Made by a program: the position numbers and the translations under genes
Shown: piece by piece, positions 6,366 through 16,134 of the stretch
How positions within the stretch are numbered: the stretch's first letter is position 1
How the letters are laid out: each line of letters starts with the position of its first letter
Assembly (NCBI RefSeq): GCF_013372225.1
Contig: NZ_CP053832.1
Location: 1,178,001-1,242,000, forward strand
Origin: Campylobacter ureolyticus
GTDB taxonomy: Bacteria; Campylobacterota; Campylobacteria; Campylobacterales; Campylobacteraceae
Length of the DNA stretch: 64,000 nucleotides
Direction: 5' to 3'
The notes under the pieces: model-generated
What the model was told of the DNA's origin: nothing
Database searches by the model: none
The model's input: only the letters and a program-made list of their open reading frames with translations

Positions 6366-7025
6366 ATGACAATGGAACAAATCAATGAAAGATTAAAAGA
6401 TATCTTATCAAATAAATTTAAAGATAAACTCATAAAAGATAAAGACGTGGCTGATGCTTTAGGAATAGATCCAAACAACTACGCCCAGCTCAAATTTAGA
6501 AACTCAGTACCATATAAACAGATACTAGATTTTTTGTTTAAAGAAGGGATTTCAATTAATCTCTTTTTTTATGGCAAAGACGCTAGTAATAGCGATAATT
6601 TAAAAACATTAAGGATGTTTGATGTGGGGGCTTCTTTAGGCGGTGGGGCAAATAATGATGATGAAAGCTTTGAAAATGTGGTTATAAGTGAGCAAATTTT
6701 AGAAAAAAGTAATGTTAAGTTTTTAGGAAAGATTGATATAATCAAAGCTATTGGAGAAAGCATGGAGCCTTATATAATGGATGGGGATAGTTGTTTTATA
6801 GCAGTAGGAGCTGAGTTTAAAGATGGTGAAATTTATGCTATAAACACACCTGATGGGCTTATGATAAAAGAGTGCTACAAGCAAGGTGATGAGTTTATGC
6901 TAATATCTTATAATCCTATCTACTTGCCAGTAAGATACAGTATTTATGAGTGTAAGATAGTGGGAATGTTTATAGGCATTATAAGAGGTAGAGGAAAGCT
7001 TAAGATAAATCTAAAAGAAGTTTAG
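6366..7025 (+). CDS. Phage repressor with HTH and S24 (LexA-like) peptidase domain
   Basis: 219 residues. Residues 1-70 form a helix-turn-helix segment (KDKDVADALGIDPNNYAQL). A linker with GASLGGGANND gives a plausible self-cleavage region. The C-terminal half is an S24 peptidase fold with catalytic Ser in GESMEPYIMDGD and the Lys in MIKECYKQGD. By family it holds a prophage silent and is inactivated by RecA-driven self-cleavage. The gene is intact although the phage it would control is ruined, so it may now give immunity to related phages or act on host promoters. Confidence 0.8.
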   Translation: MTMEQINERLKDILSNKFKDKLIKDKDVADALGIDPNNYAQLKFRNSVPYKQILDFLFKEGISINLFFYGKDASNSDNLKTLRMFDVGASLGGGANNDDESFENVVISEQILEKSNVKFLGKIDIIKAIGESMEPYIMDGDSCFIAVGAEFKDGEIYAINTPDGLMIKECYKQGDEFMLISYNPIYLPVRYSIYECKIVGMFIGIIRGRGKLKINLKEV

Positions 7026-7062
7026 AGCGTTTTTAATACTTAAATATTTAGTTTTCGCATTA

Positions 7063-7120
7063 AAATGAGAAAAATGTAGCTCTTAATTTTCTCATTTAAG
7101 TAAAAACTTTTTTCTCATTT
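7063..7120. repeat. Three TTTTCTCATTT motifs after the repressor
   Basis: AAATGAGAAAA (7063-7073) is an inverted copy of TTTTCTCATTT at 7087-7097, and a third direct copy lies at 7110-7120. The first two form a hairpin that could terminate the repressor transcript. Alternatively, repeated end motifs of this sort are what transposase-binding sites of a Mu-like phage end look like. Confidence 0.35.
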
Positions 7121-7639
7121 TTTTGGGGATTTAAAGTTTTTCTAAACTATGAAAAATAATAGAAAATTTATCTTAAAACACTCTTTTTATCATAAATTTT
7201 ATATTTATAGTTTTCTCGCTTATAAAAATATTAAAATATAATGTCTAAAATTTAGCAATTATCTCTAATTTTAGATTTCACAAAATTATTTAATAGCTAG
7301 TTTTATATATTTTAATAAATTTCATACACGCTTTATCTAGTAATAAAATAAAACTAATTTTAAAAAGTTAAATTGTAAATAAAAAATATACTCTGATTTT
7401 ATAAACAGTGTAAAAATCAAAGCCTAGAATTAAGATGAAAGTAGATATTACTATACTGCTTTTATCAAAAATGAACTTAATAAATTTAAAAAAATGAATC
7501 TTTCATATACAAAAGTAAATTTACCACTACTAGAAAAAGAATATCTTTTTCCAAAAGCAATATGGAATGATGAGAATATAGAAATAATCTATGAAAATTA
7601 GACCTTTAAAAAAATATAGAAATATTTTATAAACTAGAT
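7121..7639. other. AT-rich stretch with one gene remnant
   Basis: Nothing recognisable to 7433. From 7434 to TAG 7599-7601 an open plus-strand frame reads YYYTAFIKNELNKFKK, then MNLSYTKVNLPLLEKE (ATG 7494), ending IWNDENIEIIYEN. It lacks a start with a ribosome site except perhaps ATG 7494 and looks like the C-terminal end of a lost gene. Family unknown. Confidence 0.3.
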
Positions 7640-8533
7640 TTATTTATGTCTTAAAAGATCAGCTAGACTTTTTTTAGGATCTTTTCCATCTATTGTTAGT
7701 GAAACTTCTCTTGCTATTGGCGTATATATATTATGCAAATTTGCCAGTTTTAAAATAGCTTTTGAGGTTAAAATTCCCTCAGCAACCTCGCCCAATTCTT
7801 CCAAAATTTCATCTATTTTTTTACCTTGTGCCAAACCAAAGCCTACTCTATAATTTCTTGATAAATTGCTTGATGCAGTTAAAAATAAATCCCCTGCACC
7901 ACTAAGCCCTAAAAAAGTTTCATCTTTTGCACCAAAAAATTTACCAAATCTTGCTATTTCTACAAGACCACGAGAAATTAGACTAGCTCTTGCGTTGTTG
8001 CCTAAATTTAACCCATCGCATATTCCACTTGCTATTGCAATGACATTTTTATATGCACCGCAAACTTCAGCTCCTATAACATCATCTGATGAATAAGCCT
8101 TAATATAGTGTGGAAAAAATGAGCAAAACTCTTTTGCTAGACTATCATTTTTAGAACTAACAACAATAGCGCAAGGTAACTTTTTTAAAACCTCGCTTGA
8201 AAATGATGGCCCAGAAAGAGTTGCTAAATTGCCTTCACTAACAAATTTAGCAAAAATTTCATGTAAAAACTCTCCACTTTTGGCATTTATCCCTTTTGAG
8301 GCAACTAAAAGTTTTTGGTTATTATAAACAAAATTTTTCTCAAGCCAAGACTTAGTTATTTGAGATGAAAGACTAAATACTAAATACTCACATTTTAAAG
8401 CTTCCTCTAGGCTAACAAAGTTAGATATATCTTTTTTAGTTCTTGAAGTTATAATGCATTCATTTTGAAAGCTAAAAGCATCGTAAAGTGCACTTCCCCA
8501 TTTTCCAGCTCCAATAACTGCTATCTTAGCCAT
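7640..8533 (-). CDS. gpsA: Glycerol-3-phosphate dehydrogenase [NAD(P)+]
   Basis: 297 residues from ATG 8533 (MAKIAVIGAGKWGSAL); the TTG two codons earlier is less likely. The N-terminal GAGKWG Rossmann motif binds NAD(P)H, and the C-terminal half has the helical substrate domain (GLNLGNNARASLISRGL, LSGAGDLFLTASS). It reduces dihydroxyacetone phosphate to sn-glycerol 3-phosphate for phospholipid synthesis in the cytosol. Length and motifs are normal. It starts ten bases after gatB on the same strand and is very probably co-transcribed with it. Confidence 0.95.
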   Translation of the reverse strand: MAKIAVIGAGKWGSALYDAFSFQNECIITSRTKKDISNFVSLEEALKCEYLVFSLSSQITKSWLEKNFVYNNQKLLVASKGINAKSGEFLHEIFAKFVSEGNLATLSGPSFSSEVLKKLPCAIVVSSKNDSLAKEFCSFFPHYIKAYSSDDVIGAEVCGAYKNVIAIASGICDGLNLGNNARASLISRGLVEIARFGKFFGAKDETFLGLSGAGDLFLTASSNLSRNYRVGFGLAQGKKIDEILEELGEVAEGILTSKAILKLANLHNIYTPIAREVSLTIDGKDPKKSLADLLRHK

Positions 8534-8542
8534 AAACAAACT

Positions 8543-9967
8543 TTAAAGTTTAGCTTTTAAAAGTTCGTTTACTTTTGCAGGATTAAACGCACCTTTTCCA
8601 GCCTTCATAACTTGTCCTACAAAAAACCCAAAAAGTTTATCTTTTCCACTTTTGTATTCAGCAACCTTATCACTATTTTTAGATAATACTTCATCTATAA
8701 CTGCTAAAATTGAAGCATCATCGCTAATTTGTTTTAAGCCAAGCTTATCGATAATATCATCAACTTTTGCATTGTTCTCCATCATATTATCAAGCACATC
8801 TTTTGCTGCTTTTTGAGATATAGTATTATCTTCAATCCTTTTTAAAAGCTCACTCATTCTTAAACTATTAACTGGGCTTGTTTCTATAGTTAAACCATTT
8901 TTAAGTCTTCCTAAAAGCTCAACTGTAAGCCAAGTAACACAAAGTTTTGGATCGTGTCCTTTAGAGATTAAATCTTCAAAATAAACAGCCATAGCATAAT
9001 CATCAATAATAACTTTTGCATCACTTTCTTTTATCTCGAGCTTTTCAACATACCTTTTAAGCTTTGCGCTAGGAAGCTCAGGTATATTAGTAGCTTCTTT
9101 CATCATTTCATCACTTATATGGATAGGAAGCAAATCAGGATCTGGGAAATATCGGTATTCTGCACTATCTTCTTTGCTTCTCATTGATTTAGTTGTTAAA
9201 TTAACTGTATCAAAAAGCCTTGTTTCTTGAACAACTTCAGTTTCATATTTGCCATCTTCATAAGCTGAAATTTGACGATATACCTCATACTCAATTGCTT
9301 TTTGTATAAATTTAAATGAGTTTAAATTTTTTATCTCAACTCTTGTGCCGTATTTACTCTCACCTTTTGGACGAATACTAACATTAACATCGCATCTAAA
9401 GCTTCCTTCTTGCATATTTGCATCACTTATATTAATAAACCTTAAAATTGAGTGAAGTTTTTTAAGATAAGCAACTGCTTCATCACTACTTCTTAAATCT
9501 GGCTCGCTGACAATTTCTAAAAGTGGAGTTCCGGCTCTATTTAAATCAACCAAGCTTCTATCGCTTTCATGATTGTTTTTACCAGCGTCTTCTTCAAGAT
9601 GAGCTCTTGTAATTCCTATTCTCTTATTGCTTACTTCGTCTGTGTCTATATATAACTCTCCATGCTCAACAATAGGGATAGTAAATTGAGAAATTTGATA
9701 AGCTTTTGGAAGATCTGGATAAAAATAGTTTTTTCTATCAAAAACAGAGTTTTGATTAATCTTTGCATTTACAGCCGTTCCAAAGCTAATTGCCTTTTTA
9801 ACAGCTTCTTTGTTTAAAACCGGCAAAGCTCCAGGAAGTGCTAAGCAAACAGGGCAAACATGAGTATTTTGTTTATCTCCAAAACTTGTAGAGCAAGAAC
9901 AAAAAATCTTGCTTTTTGTATTTAACTGACAATGAACTTCTAAACCAATAACTGTTTCAAATACCAT
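8543..9967 (-). CDS. gatB: Asp-tRNA(Asn)/Glu-tRNA(Gln) amidotransferase subunit B
   Basis: 474 residues, the usual length. It begins [18 protein letters not shown], has the zinc cysteines (CSCS ... CPVC) and the [16 protein letters not shown] block, and ends with the GatB/YqeY tail domain ([13 protein letters not shown]). It works with GatA and GatC to convert misacylated Glu-tRNA(Gln), and usually Asp-tRNA(Asn), to the correct forms. gatA and gatC are not in this window. It is upstream of gpsA in a two-gene unit and separated from atpB by a strong terminator. Confidence 0.96.
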   Translation of the reverse strand: MVFETVIGLEVHCQLNTKSKIFCSCSTSFGDKQNTHVCPVCLALPGALPVLNKEAVKKAISFGTAVNAKINQNSVFDRKNYFYPDLPKAYQISQFTIPIVEHGELYIDTDEVSNKRIGITRAHLEEDAGKNNHESDRSLVDLNRAGTPLLEIVSEPDLRSSDEAVAYLKKLHSILRFINISDANMQEGSFRCDVNVSIRPKGESKYGTRVEIKNLNSFKFIQKAIEYEVYRQISAYEDGKYETEVVQETRLFDTVNLTTKSMRSKEDSAEYRYFPDPDLLPIHISDEMMKEATNIPELPSAKLKRYVEKLEIKESDAKVIIDDYAMAVYFEDLISKGHDPKLCVTWLTVELLGRLKNGLTIETSPVNSLRMSELLKRIEDNTISQKAAKDVLDNMMENNAKVDDIIDKLGLKQISDDASILAVIDEVLSKNSDKVAEYKSGKDKLFGFFVGQVMKAGKGAFNPAKVNELLKAKL

Positions 9968-10057
9968 ATGATAATCCTTATAAAATTTCTAATTCATTAT
10001 TTTACTATAAAAAGTTTTTAAATTTGATAAAGTTTTGTAATAAAAAGAATAAAAAAC

Positions 10058-10085
10058 AAATTTAGCTCAAAATTGAGCTAAATTT
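10058..10085 (-). terminator. Rho-independent terminator after atpB
   Basis: A 12-bp perfect stem (AAATTTAGCTCA and its complement) with a four-base loop. On the minus strand it is followed by GTTTTTTATTCTTTTT, the classic U tract, directly downstream of atpB. Confidence 0.75.
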
Positions 10086-10102
10086 TTAATAATTCAAAAA
10101 TT

Positions 10103-10786
10103 TTAATGCTCGTCGATTACAACAGCACCTGCTAAATAAACATAACTTAAAACAACAAAAATAAATGTTTGAAGTATAGCCATAAAAGTCAAAAGTGCAT
10201 AAGGAATCATCGGAACAAACCAAGGTGCGAGTGTTAGCATAACAAGTAAGAACAAATCATCACCTTTTATATTTCCAAACAAACGAAATGATAAAGAAAC
10301 AATCCTTGAAAGATGTGATACCATCTCAATCACAAACATAAACGGAGCCATAACTTTTATTGGACCACAAAAGCTTTTCATATATTTAAAAAAGCCATTT
10401 ATCTTAATGCCTTGATAGTGATAATAGATAAAAACACAAGTTGTAAGTGCAAGAGTTAAATTCAAACTAGCCGTTGGCGACTCAAAGCCAGGAACCATAC
10501 CAACGATATTTGCTGTAAAAATAACAAGACCCAAAGTCCCAACAAGTGGTAAATATCTCCTTGCTAACTCATAGCTTCCCATCGCATCCTTTCCAATGGA
10601 AATAATGCCATTTATATAAGCTTCAAAGATATTTTGAGCACCATAAGGCACGAGTTGAAGCGAGTTTGTCGCCATTCTAGCAAGCATGACCACAATAGCA
10701 ACGATAAGTAAAAAGTGAAATACATAAATAAAAGTGTGATTATAAGTAATCAAACTACCAGCAAATAAAAATATATCTTTTAGCAT
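10103..10786 (-). CDS. atpB: F0F1 ATP synthase subunit a
   Basis: 227 residues, strongly hydrophobic with five to six membrane helices. The conserved SFRLFGN near residue 165 holds the essential Arg that faces the c-ring proton site. It forms the proton half-channels of the F0 motor in the inner membrane. As in other epsilonproteobacteria it stands apart from the main atp cluster. The start MLKDIFLFAG is the only good one. It is monocistronic with a terminator behind it. Confidence 0.95.
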   Translation of the reverse strand: MLKDIFLFAGSLITYNHTFIYVFHFLLIVAIVVMLARMATNSLQLVPYGAQNIFEAYINGIISIGKDAMGSYELARRYLPLVGTLGLVIFTANIVGMVPGFESPTASLNLTLALTTCVFIYYHYQGIKINGFFKYMKSFCGPIKVMAPFMFVIEMVSHLSRIVSLSFRLFGNIKGDDLFLLVMLTLAPWFVPMIPYALLTFMAILQTFIFVVLSYVYLAGAVVIDEH

Positions 10787-10859
10787 TCTAACCCCATAAA
10801 TAAAAATTAATAAGTTATTTTACACTATTTTTGGTTAAACAATATTTAAATTTTACTTT

Positions 10860-11618
10860 TTATTTTACAATATCATATAAAATTTTTAAAATTGTCGCAC
10901 AAACCATGATTAAAAACAGAGTTTTTATAAATTTTACATCTTTTTTAATCACCATGTTTGAACCCAAATATCCGCCTATCATCTGACCAATGCCCATCAA
11001 AAGCCCAATAAGCCATAAAATATGCCCGCCAAATATAAATACTATTAAAGCTACAATATTTGAAGTAAAGTTTAAAATTTTTGTGTTTGCAACAGCTTGT
11101 TTCATCGATAGCCCTAAAACACCAAGAAATGCAAAAGTCCAAAAACTACCAGTTCCAGGTCCTAAAAACCCATCATAAAACCCTATTAAAAGCCCAAAAA
11201 TAATAAAAAACGCATTTTTACTCATCTTTGCTTTTTTTTGTGTTTCACCTAAATTTGGTGAAAAAATAGTATAAACTACAACAAAGATAAGCAAAATAGG
11301 AATTATATAATTTAAAAATTTTGGATCTATAAAAAGCACACTTATAGTTCCTGTGCAAGCACCAATAAGCGTAAAAATAATACCTATAAAAATCTCTTTA
11401 AAATTTATGAAACCTTTTCTAGTAAAATTTACAGTTGCTGAAAGTGTCCCAAAACATCCTTGAAGTTTATTCGTAGCAAGTGCTGCGTGAGGTGGTACAC
11501 CAACTGCCATAAGTGCAGGCAAGCATATCAATCCTCCACCACCAGCAATTGCATCAATAAAACCACCAATAAAAGCAACCCCCACTAAAAGTATGATTTG
11601 CCAAATTTCAAACTCCAT
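10860..11618 (-). CDS. TSUP family (TauE/SafE-like) anion exporter
   Basis: 252 residues with about eight membrane helices in two similar halves. The family signatures are GGFIDAIAGGGGLICLP near the start and GFYDGFLGPGTGSFWTF at the middle. TSUP members move sulfite, sulfoacetate, thiosulfate or other organic anions. The substrate cannot be told from sequence, although this genome also carries a sulfur-type reductase at 46-50 kb. It lies upstream of atpB on the same strand with a 73-base gap and is probably its own unit with the gene behind it. Confidence 0.85.
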   Translation of the reverse strand: MEFEIWQIILLVGVAFIGGFIDAIAGGGGLICLPALMAVGVPPHAALATNKLQGCFGTLSATVNFTRKGFINFKEIFIGIIFTLIGACTGTISVLFIDPKFLNYIIPILLIFVVVYTIFSPNLGETQKKAKMSKNAFFIIFGLLIGFYDGFLGPGTGSFWTFAFLGVLGLSMKQAVANTKILNFTSNIVALIVFIFGGHILWLIGLLMGIGQMIGGYLGSNMVIKKDVKFIKTLFLIMVCATILKILYDIVK

Positions 11619-11630
11619 CTTTTTCTCCCG

Positions 11631-12392
11631 TTAAATATCTTCTAAAATTTCATCTATTTCGCCACTTTGACCAAGCCTATAAAGTCCAAAATCATACTTT
11701 ATGGGATCATTTTTATCAAATTCTCTAAGTCTATTAGTTAACTCCAAAACTGCTTCAAAATCATAAGTTTTTCTACTCATTAAACCTAATTTTAAAGAAA
11801 CTCTGTGTGTATGAACATCAAGTGGCATTAATAAATCTTTTTTATCAATACTTCTAAAAAGCCCCAAATCAATGTCTTTATCTCTTACCATCCATCTTAA
11901 AAACATATTGTATCTCTTATAAGGGGATTTTGGTTTTTTATCAAAGTTTTTACCAAAGAAAAACTCATAACCATCGCTTCTATAATCATTTAGTGAATAA
12001 ATTGTAGAAATTAAATTATTAATACCATAAGCTAAATTTTCGCCTTTTTCAAAGCCTTTTTTTATCAAATTTTCTATATTTTCATCATTTTTAAGGCGTT
12101 TTATAGTTATAAATATCTCAGCAACATCGCGTGAGTTTTGAAACCTATATTTTTTATTTTTATAGAAATTTCTTATTTCATTGTCATTTTCATTTAAAAG
12201 TTCAAAATTTAAAGAATTTAAAAATTTAACTATCAACCTAGCATTTCCATAAGCAAACAAAGCACTAATTAATGCGATATTTGGCTCTTTAAACTTAGCA
12301 GCAACCCAAAGTGGGTCTGGATTTGCATACAAATTTTCTTTGCAATTTTTAATATCAGCGTGATAATCAAGTAAGGTTTTAAGGTTTTGCAT
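11631..12392 (-). CDS. TIGR02757 family protein
   Basis: 253 residues. The opening YANPDPLWVAAKFK, ISALFAYGNARLIVKFL and the late LMPLDVHTHRVSLKLGL match the TIGR02757/DUF2400 family of widespread cytosolic proteins with helix-hairpin-helix-like folds. The function is unproven. The start overlaps the end of the rsmD-like gene by 14 bases, so the two are translated together. The stop lies 12 bases before the TSUP gene. Confidence 0.85.
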   Translation of the reverse strand: MQNLKTLLDYHADIKNCKENLYANPDPLWVAAKFKEPNIALISALFAYGNARLIVKFLNSLNFELLNENDNEIRNFYKNKKYRFQNSRDVAEIFITIKRLKNDENIENLIKKGFEKGENLAYGINNLISTIYSLNDYRSDGYEFFFGKNFDKKPKSPYKRYNMFLRWMVRDKDIDLGLFRSIDKKDLLMPLDVHTHRVSLKLGLMSRKTYDFEAVLELTNRLREFDKNDPIKYDFGLYRLGQSGEIDEILEDI

Positions 12393-12996
12393 TAAATTTC
12401 TTTTTTTTAAAATAAGTCATGCTTGTTTTTCCAAATTTTTTTGATTTAAAAAGTTTAAATTTGCCTATTGTTTCATCAAATTTAACATCGCTATTGTGTT
12501 CAATCGCTACTAAAAAAGCATTGTAATTAGATAAATTTTTTATTGCCTCACACACTTTTTTATAAATATCATCATAGCCATCTCTTATGTCAAATGGCGG
12601 ATCAAAATAGATTATAAACTCATCATTATTTTCTTTTAAAAGAGCTTGCAAGCCATTAAAACAATCATTGTTAATTGCGATTAAATCACTGCTTATACCT
12701 TTAAAATTTGATTTTAAAATTTCAAATGCAGCCTTATCTTTTTCAAAACCGTAGCATTTTTTCGCACCATTACTTAGTGCTTCAGCCGCCATTACGCCAC
12801 TTCCAGAAAACATCTCTATAAATATTTTATTTGCAAATTCAAATCTAAAAGTATCAAAAAAAGAGCCTTTTACTAAGCTTTTTGTACTTCTTGTTGTGCT
12901 CTTTGGTGGAATTAAAAGCTTTTTGCCTTTTAATTTTCCGCTGTTAATTTGTGTAAAAATTTTATTTAAATTAATAGGTTTATTTACAAAATTCAT
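12379..12996 (-). CDS. rsmD: 16S rRNA (guanine(966)-N2)-methyltransferase, RsmD type
   Basis: 205 residues. It opens with the RsmD N-terminal pattern (INSGKLKGKKLLIPP, RSTKSLVKGSFFDTF), has the SAM-binding EMFSGSGVMAAEALSNGA loop, and the catalytic motif YFDPPFD. By family it methylates G966 of 16S rRNA during small-subunit assembly. The start overlaps the preceding gene (12993) by four bases and the end overlaps the following gene by 14, so it is central in a tight operon. Confidence 0.88.
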   Translation of the reverse strand: MNFVNKPINLNKIFTQINSGKLKGKKLLIPPKSTTRSTKSLVKGSFFDTFRFEFANKIFIEMFSGSGVMAAEALSNGAKKCYGFEKDKAAFEILKSNFKGISSDLIAINNDCFNGLQALLKENNDEFIIYFDPPFDIRDGYDDIYKKVCEAIKNLSNYNAFLVAIEHNSDVKFDETIGKFKLFKSKKFGKTSMTYFKKKKFNAKP

Positions 12997-13316
12997 TGAT
13001 ACTCCCTAATAGTTTTTATCAATTTTAGTTTAAATTCATCACAAAGCAAAGCGATTTTATCTTCTAAATTTTCTTTTAAATTGCTGTCTTTAACAATAAA
13101 ATCAAACTCTTCAAGCGCATAAAGAAGATCTTTTTTACTAAAAGGAAGCGCAAGATATGGTGAATCATCTCCTATGTAAAAAACTCTTTTATTGCTTTTT
13201 TTGTTTATATCACTTACGATAAAATCAGCTTCTTCTTCATCTGCCAAATAGTCTTTTAAAAAAATTTCTAAAGTCTTTTGCATAATCAAACATTCACAAT
13301 TAATCGCAATTTTCAC
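12993..13316 (-). CDS. Epsilonproteobacterial hypothetical protein
   Basis: A 107-residue acidic cytosolic protein starting MKIAINCECLIMQKTLEIF. It has the alternating strands and helices of a receiver- or Rossmann-like half domain (ADFIVSDI, VFYIGDD, LALPFSKKDLLYALEEF). The SDI, IGDD and LPF positions resemble a degenerate response-regulator receiver, but the phospho-acceptor Asp and the Lys are not in place. It overlaps rsmD by four bases and follows the methyltransferase by two. Function unknown. Confidence 0.6.
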   Translation of the reverse strand: MKIAINCECLIMQKTLEIFLKDYLADEEEADFIVSDINKKSNKRVFYIGDDSPYLALPFSKKDLLYALEEFDFIVKDSNLKENLEDKIALLCDEFKLKLIKTIREYQ

Positions 13317-13318
13317 TT

Positions 13319-14287
13319 TTAATATCCTTTGCTAAACTCTATCATTTTAAATTTTTCACCCATTTCAATTATTAGTCTTTTAAGCTGCAAAACACCATTT
13401 TTATAGGCATTTTCACCAGCATTTTTAAGTAAAGTTTCTAAAATTTCATCTGCTTTAAAATTTATTAATGCCTTGCTTTGAGAGCAAAAATTCTCAAATT
13501 GTACATCTTTAAATTTCAAAAACTTATCTTTAATATTTTTAAAAACAACGTTATAAGTAATATCACTTTTTTGATAAAATTCTTTTAAATTTTTAATATC
13601 AAAAAAATTATAAACTTGATGTTTTGAAAAAACCCTTAAAGTAAAATCATCTCTTGGTGCAAAATCACCATAATCAAAACTTAAAAATCTAAATTTTTTT
13701 GAACTTTGATAAATTTCTAATAAAAATTTATCCAATTCCAAAACAACTTCACCTTTTTTTATACCCTGTTTTTTAGCTAAATCTACAATTTCTTTTGAAG
13801 CAGTTTTAAATATAGGTTTAAAATTTTCAATAAACAGCATCTTTTCATTATCCACAACTTCACATTTAAAAGTATCAAAAAGCTCATTTGATATAAAAAA
13901 AGCATTTTTAAATTTAGCCTCTTTTAGACTTGGCAAATGATTTAGTTTTACTTCTTTGCCTATTTTATTTTCAAAATTTGTTTTTTGAATTGTTCTTAAA
14001 TTTTTAAATGGTTCAACTATAAAAAATTCAAAATTTTTAAGTTTTGTTTTATCAAAAGTATAAATTCCTTGGATTATATCACAAATCAAATGCCCTTCGT
14101 TTGCGCCTATTTCAACTATTTCAAAGTTTTCATTAAAACTCATTATATATTTTGCAATACAAATTCCAAAAAAAGAACCCACGCTTACTGAGGTATAAAA
14201 ATCGCCTTCCTTGCCAATTTTTATACCTTTTTGATAATATCCATCTTCGCCAAAAAGCCAGCTGTCGATAAATTCACTAAATTTCAT
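13319..14287 (-). CDS. SAM-dependent methyltransferase of the MidA/NDUFAF7 family
   Basis: 322 residues. GDFYTSVSVGSFFGICIAKYI, the SAM loop EIGANEGHLICDIIQG, ISNELFDTFKCEVV and LSFDYGDFAPRDDFTLRVF are the family landmarks in order. NDUFAF7 methylates an Arg of a complex I subunit; the bacterial role is less certain. It is encoded between argD and the small gene at 12993 with gaps of five and two bases, so it is part of the same minus-strand operon from 16070 to about 11631. Confidence 0.75.
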   Translation of the reverse strand: MKFSEFIDSWLFGEDGYYQKGIKIGKEGDFYTSVSVGSFFGICIAKYIMSFNENFEIVEIGANEGHLICDIIQGIYTFDKTKLKNFEFFIVEPFKNLRTIQKTNFENKIGKEVKLNHLPSLKEAKFKNAFFISNELFDTFKCEVVDNEKMLFIENFKPIFKTASKEIVDLAKKQGIKKGEVVLELDKFLLEIYQSSKKFRFLSFDYGDFAPRDDFTLRVFSKHQVYNFFDIKNLKEFYQKSDITYNVVFKNIKDKFLKFKDVQFENFCSQSKALINFKADEILETLLKNAGENAYKNGVLQLKRLIIEMGEKFKMIEFSKGY

Positions 14288-14292
14288 CTAGC

Positions 14293-15453
14293 CTATAAGC
14301 ATTTTAAAGATGTTTTAAATCTTTTAAAGCCCTCTTTGATTTCATCTTTATCTATATTTAAAGGTGGTAAAAACCTAAGTATATTTGTGCCTGATTTTAG
14401 TATCAAAAGTCCATTTTCAAGGCATTTTTTATAAATAATATCTAAATTTTTACTATCTTTTAAAACAAGTCCTTGCATAAGACCAAGCCCAGTTCTTTTT
14501 TCAAATATTAATGGATAGTCTTCAATTATGTCATCTAAATGTTTTTTAAAATTTTTAATATTCTTATCAAGATCGCCACTTTTTTTAAGTTTTACAAGTT
14601 CATCAAGCGTTGTAAGTGCGACATTTGTTACTAAATTATTTCCACCAAAAGTACTTCCATGATCTCCAAATGTAAAAATATCTTCTTTGCTTACGCAAGC
14701 TCCTATTGGAACACCACCACCAAGTCCTTTGGCAAAGGTTATGATATCTGGTTTGATACCATACTCTTTAGAGGCTACAAACTCACTAGTTCTATATACA
14801 CCGCACTGAACCTCATCTGTTATTAAAAGTAAATTTCTTTGTTTTAAAACTTCACTTAGCTTTGCAACACTATCTTTATCAAGAGCTCTTACACCACCCT
14901 CACCTTGGACAAGCTCTATAATAACAGCCACAGTTTTTTCACTAATGTTTTCTATAATCTCATCAATTGAGTCAAAAAACTTAAACCCATCAGGATATGG
15001 TGCAAAATTTTCAGAATGAAATTTATCTTGTCCAGTTAGCTTTAAAGTTGCAATTGTTCGGCCGTGAAATGAGTTTTTTAAAGATAAAATTTCATACTTT
15101 TTTTCTTTAAAATTTTTGGTGCCGTATTTTCTAGCAAGTTTTATTGCACACTCATTTGCCTCAGCTCCTGAGTTGCAAAAAAACGCGTATGTTTTATAAC
15201 CTAGTAATTTTGATATTTTTTTAGCAAGTTTTTCTTGCGTTTCATTTTTATATAAATTTGAAGTATGAAGTATTTTTTTACTTTGCTTATTTATAGTTTT
15301 TAAAATTTTATCATTTGCATGACCTAAAGAACAAACTCCAATTCCAGCTGCAAAATCAATATAATCTTTACCATTTTTATCTATTAAAACAGAATTTTTA
15401 CCTTCTATAAAAACTATATCTTCTTTTTTATAATTACTCATTAAATAGCTCAT
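14293..15453 (-). CDS. argD: Acetylornithine aminotransferase
   Basis: 386 residues. A class III PLP aminotransferase with FAAGIGVCSLGHAN, FCNSGAEANECAIKLAR and FHGRTIATL. The PLP Lys is in ITFAKGLGGGVPIGA, and FGDHGSTFGGNNL follows. It converts N-acetylglutamate semialdehyde and glutamate to N-acetylornithine in arginine synthesis, and may double as the lysine-pathway transaminase. It overlaps the TRIC-like gene by four bases. The start could be the first Met or MSNYKK four codons later. Confidence 0.9.
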   Translation of the reverse strand: MSYLMSNYKKEDIVFIEGKNSVLIDKNGKDYIDFAAGIGVCSLGHANDKILKTINKQSKKILHTSNLYKNETQEKLAKKISKLLGYKTYAFFCNSGAEANECAIKLARKYGTKNFKEKKYEILSLKNSFHGRTIATLKLTGQDKFHSENFAPYPDGFKFFDSIDEIIENISEKTVAVIIELVQGEGGVRALDKDSVAKLSEVLKQRNLLLITDEVQCGVYRTSEFVASKEYGIKPDIITFAKGLGGGVPIGACVSKEDIFTFGDHGSTFGGNNLVTNVALTTLDELVKLKKSGDLDKNIKNFKKHLDDIIEDYPLIFEKRTGLGLMQGLVLKDSKNLDIIYKKCLENGLLILKSGTNILRFLPPLNIDKDEIKEGFKRFKTSLKCL

Positions 15454-16070
15454 TTTTCCTCCTCAATTTTTGGTAATCTCCAATTTTTCTTATGTGCAAT
15501 CATCCTAAAAACCACACCAAAAGCAAAAAGTATCATTATAAAAAACATATTGTTTAATCCAACTAAATCCATAAAATAATAAATTAGCCCCGTTACGATG
15601 CAAACTGTTCCATAAAACCCTGTTTTCATAAACCATGGAACTTCATTATACAACATATCTCTAAAAATTCCTCCGCCAACGCCATTTGCAAGAGCTATTA
15701 ACAAAACTCCAAATATATTGTATCCATACTCTAACGCAACCATTGAACCGACAATTGAAAAGCTAACTATATCTATAGCATCGCTCATAACAAAAAGTGT
15801 GCTTTTATCAAGACTTTCTCTTTTTGTATGAATTTTAAAAGCCATGGCAAATAAAATCACCGCCAAAACAATACTTATAGGCATATAGTGAGTAAAAGAA
15901 TAAACATCTCTACCAACTAAAACATCTCTTAAAATTCCACCACTTAAAGCAGTTAAAAACGCAGCCATAAAAATGCCAAGTAAATCACACTCTTTTTTAA
16001 CTCCATATAAATAACCACTAAGCGCAGCTGATGCAATGCCAATATATTCAGTTAGAAGTAAAGCGGTCAA
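15450..16070 (-). CDS. Trimeric intracellular cation channel (TRIC/UPF0126) family protein
   Basis: 206 residues, seven membrane helices. Two repeated halves carry the family motif: LTALSGGILRDVLVGR in the first and ANGVGGGIFRDMLYNEVPW in the second. The Gly-rich kinks and Arg line the pore in TRIC channels. Bacterial members conduct K+/Na+ in vitro; the native role is unsettled. It is the first gene of the operon that runs through argD, and its stop overlaps the argD start. Confidence 0.85.
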   Translation of the reverse strand: MTALLLTEYIGIASAALSGYLYGVKKECDLLGIFMAAFLTALSGGILRDVLVGRDVYSFTHYMPISIVLAVILFAMAFKIHTKRESLDKSTLFVMSDAIDIVSFSIVGSMVALEYGYNIFGVLLIALANGVGGGIFRDMLYNEVPWFMKTGFYGTVCIVTGLIYYFMDLVGLNNMFFIMILFAFGVVFRMIAHKKNWRLPKIEEEK

Positions 16071-16134
16071 TGTTTTCCTAGTTTTAAAATTTAAAAGATA
16101 TTTTACACTAAGCTTATAAAACTTAGTTTAAATT

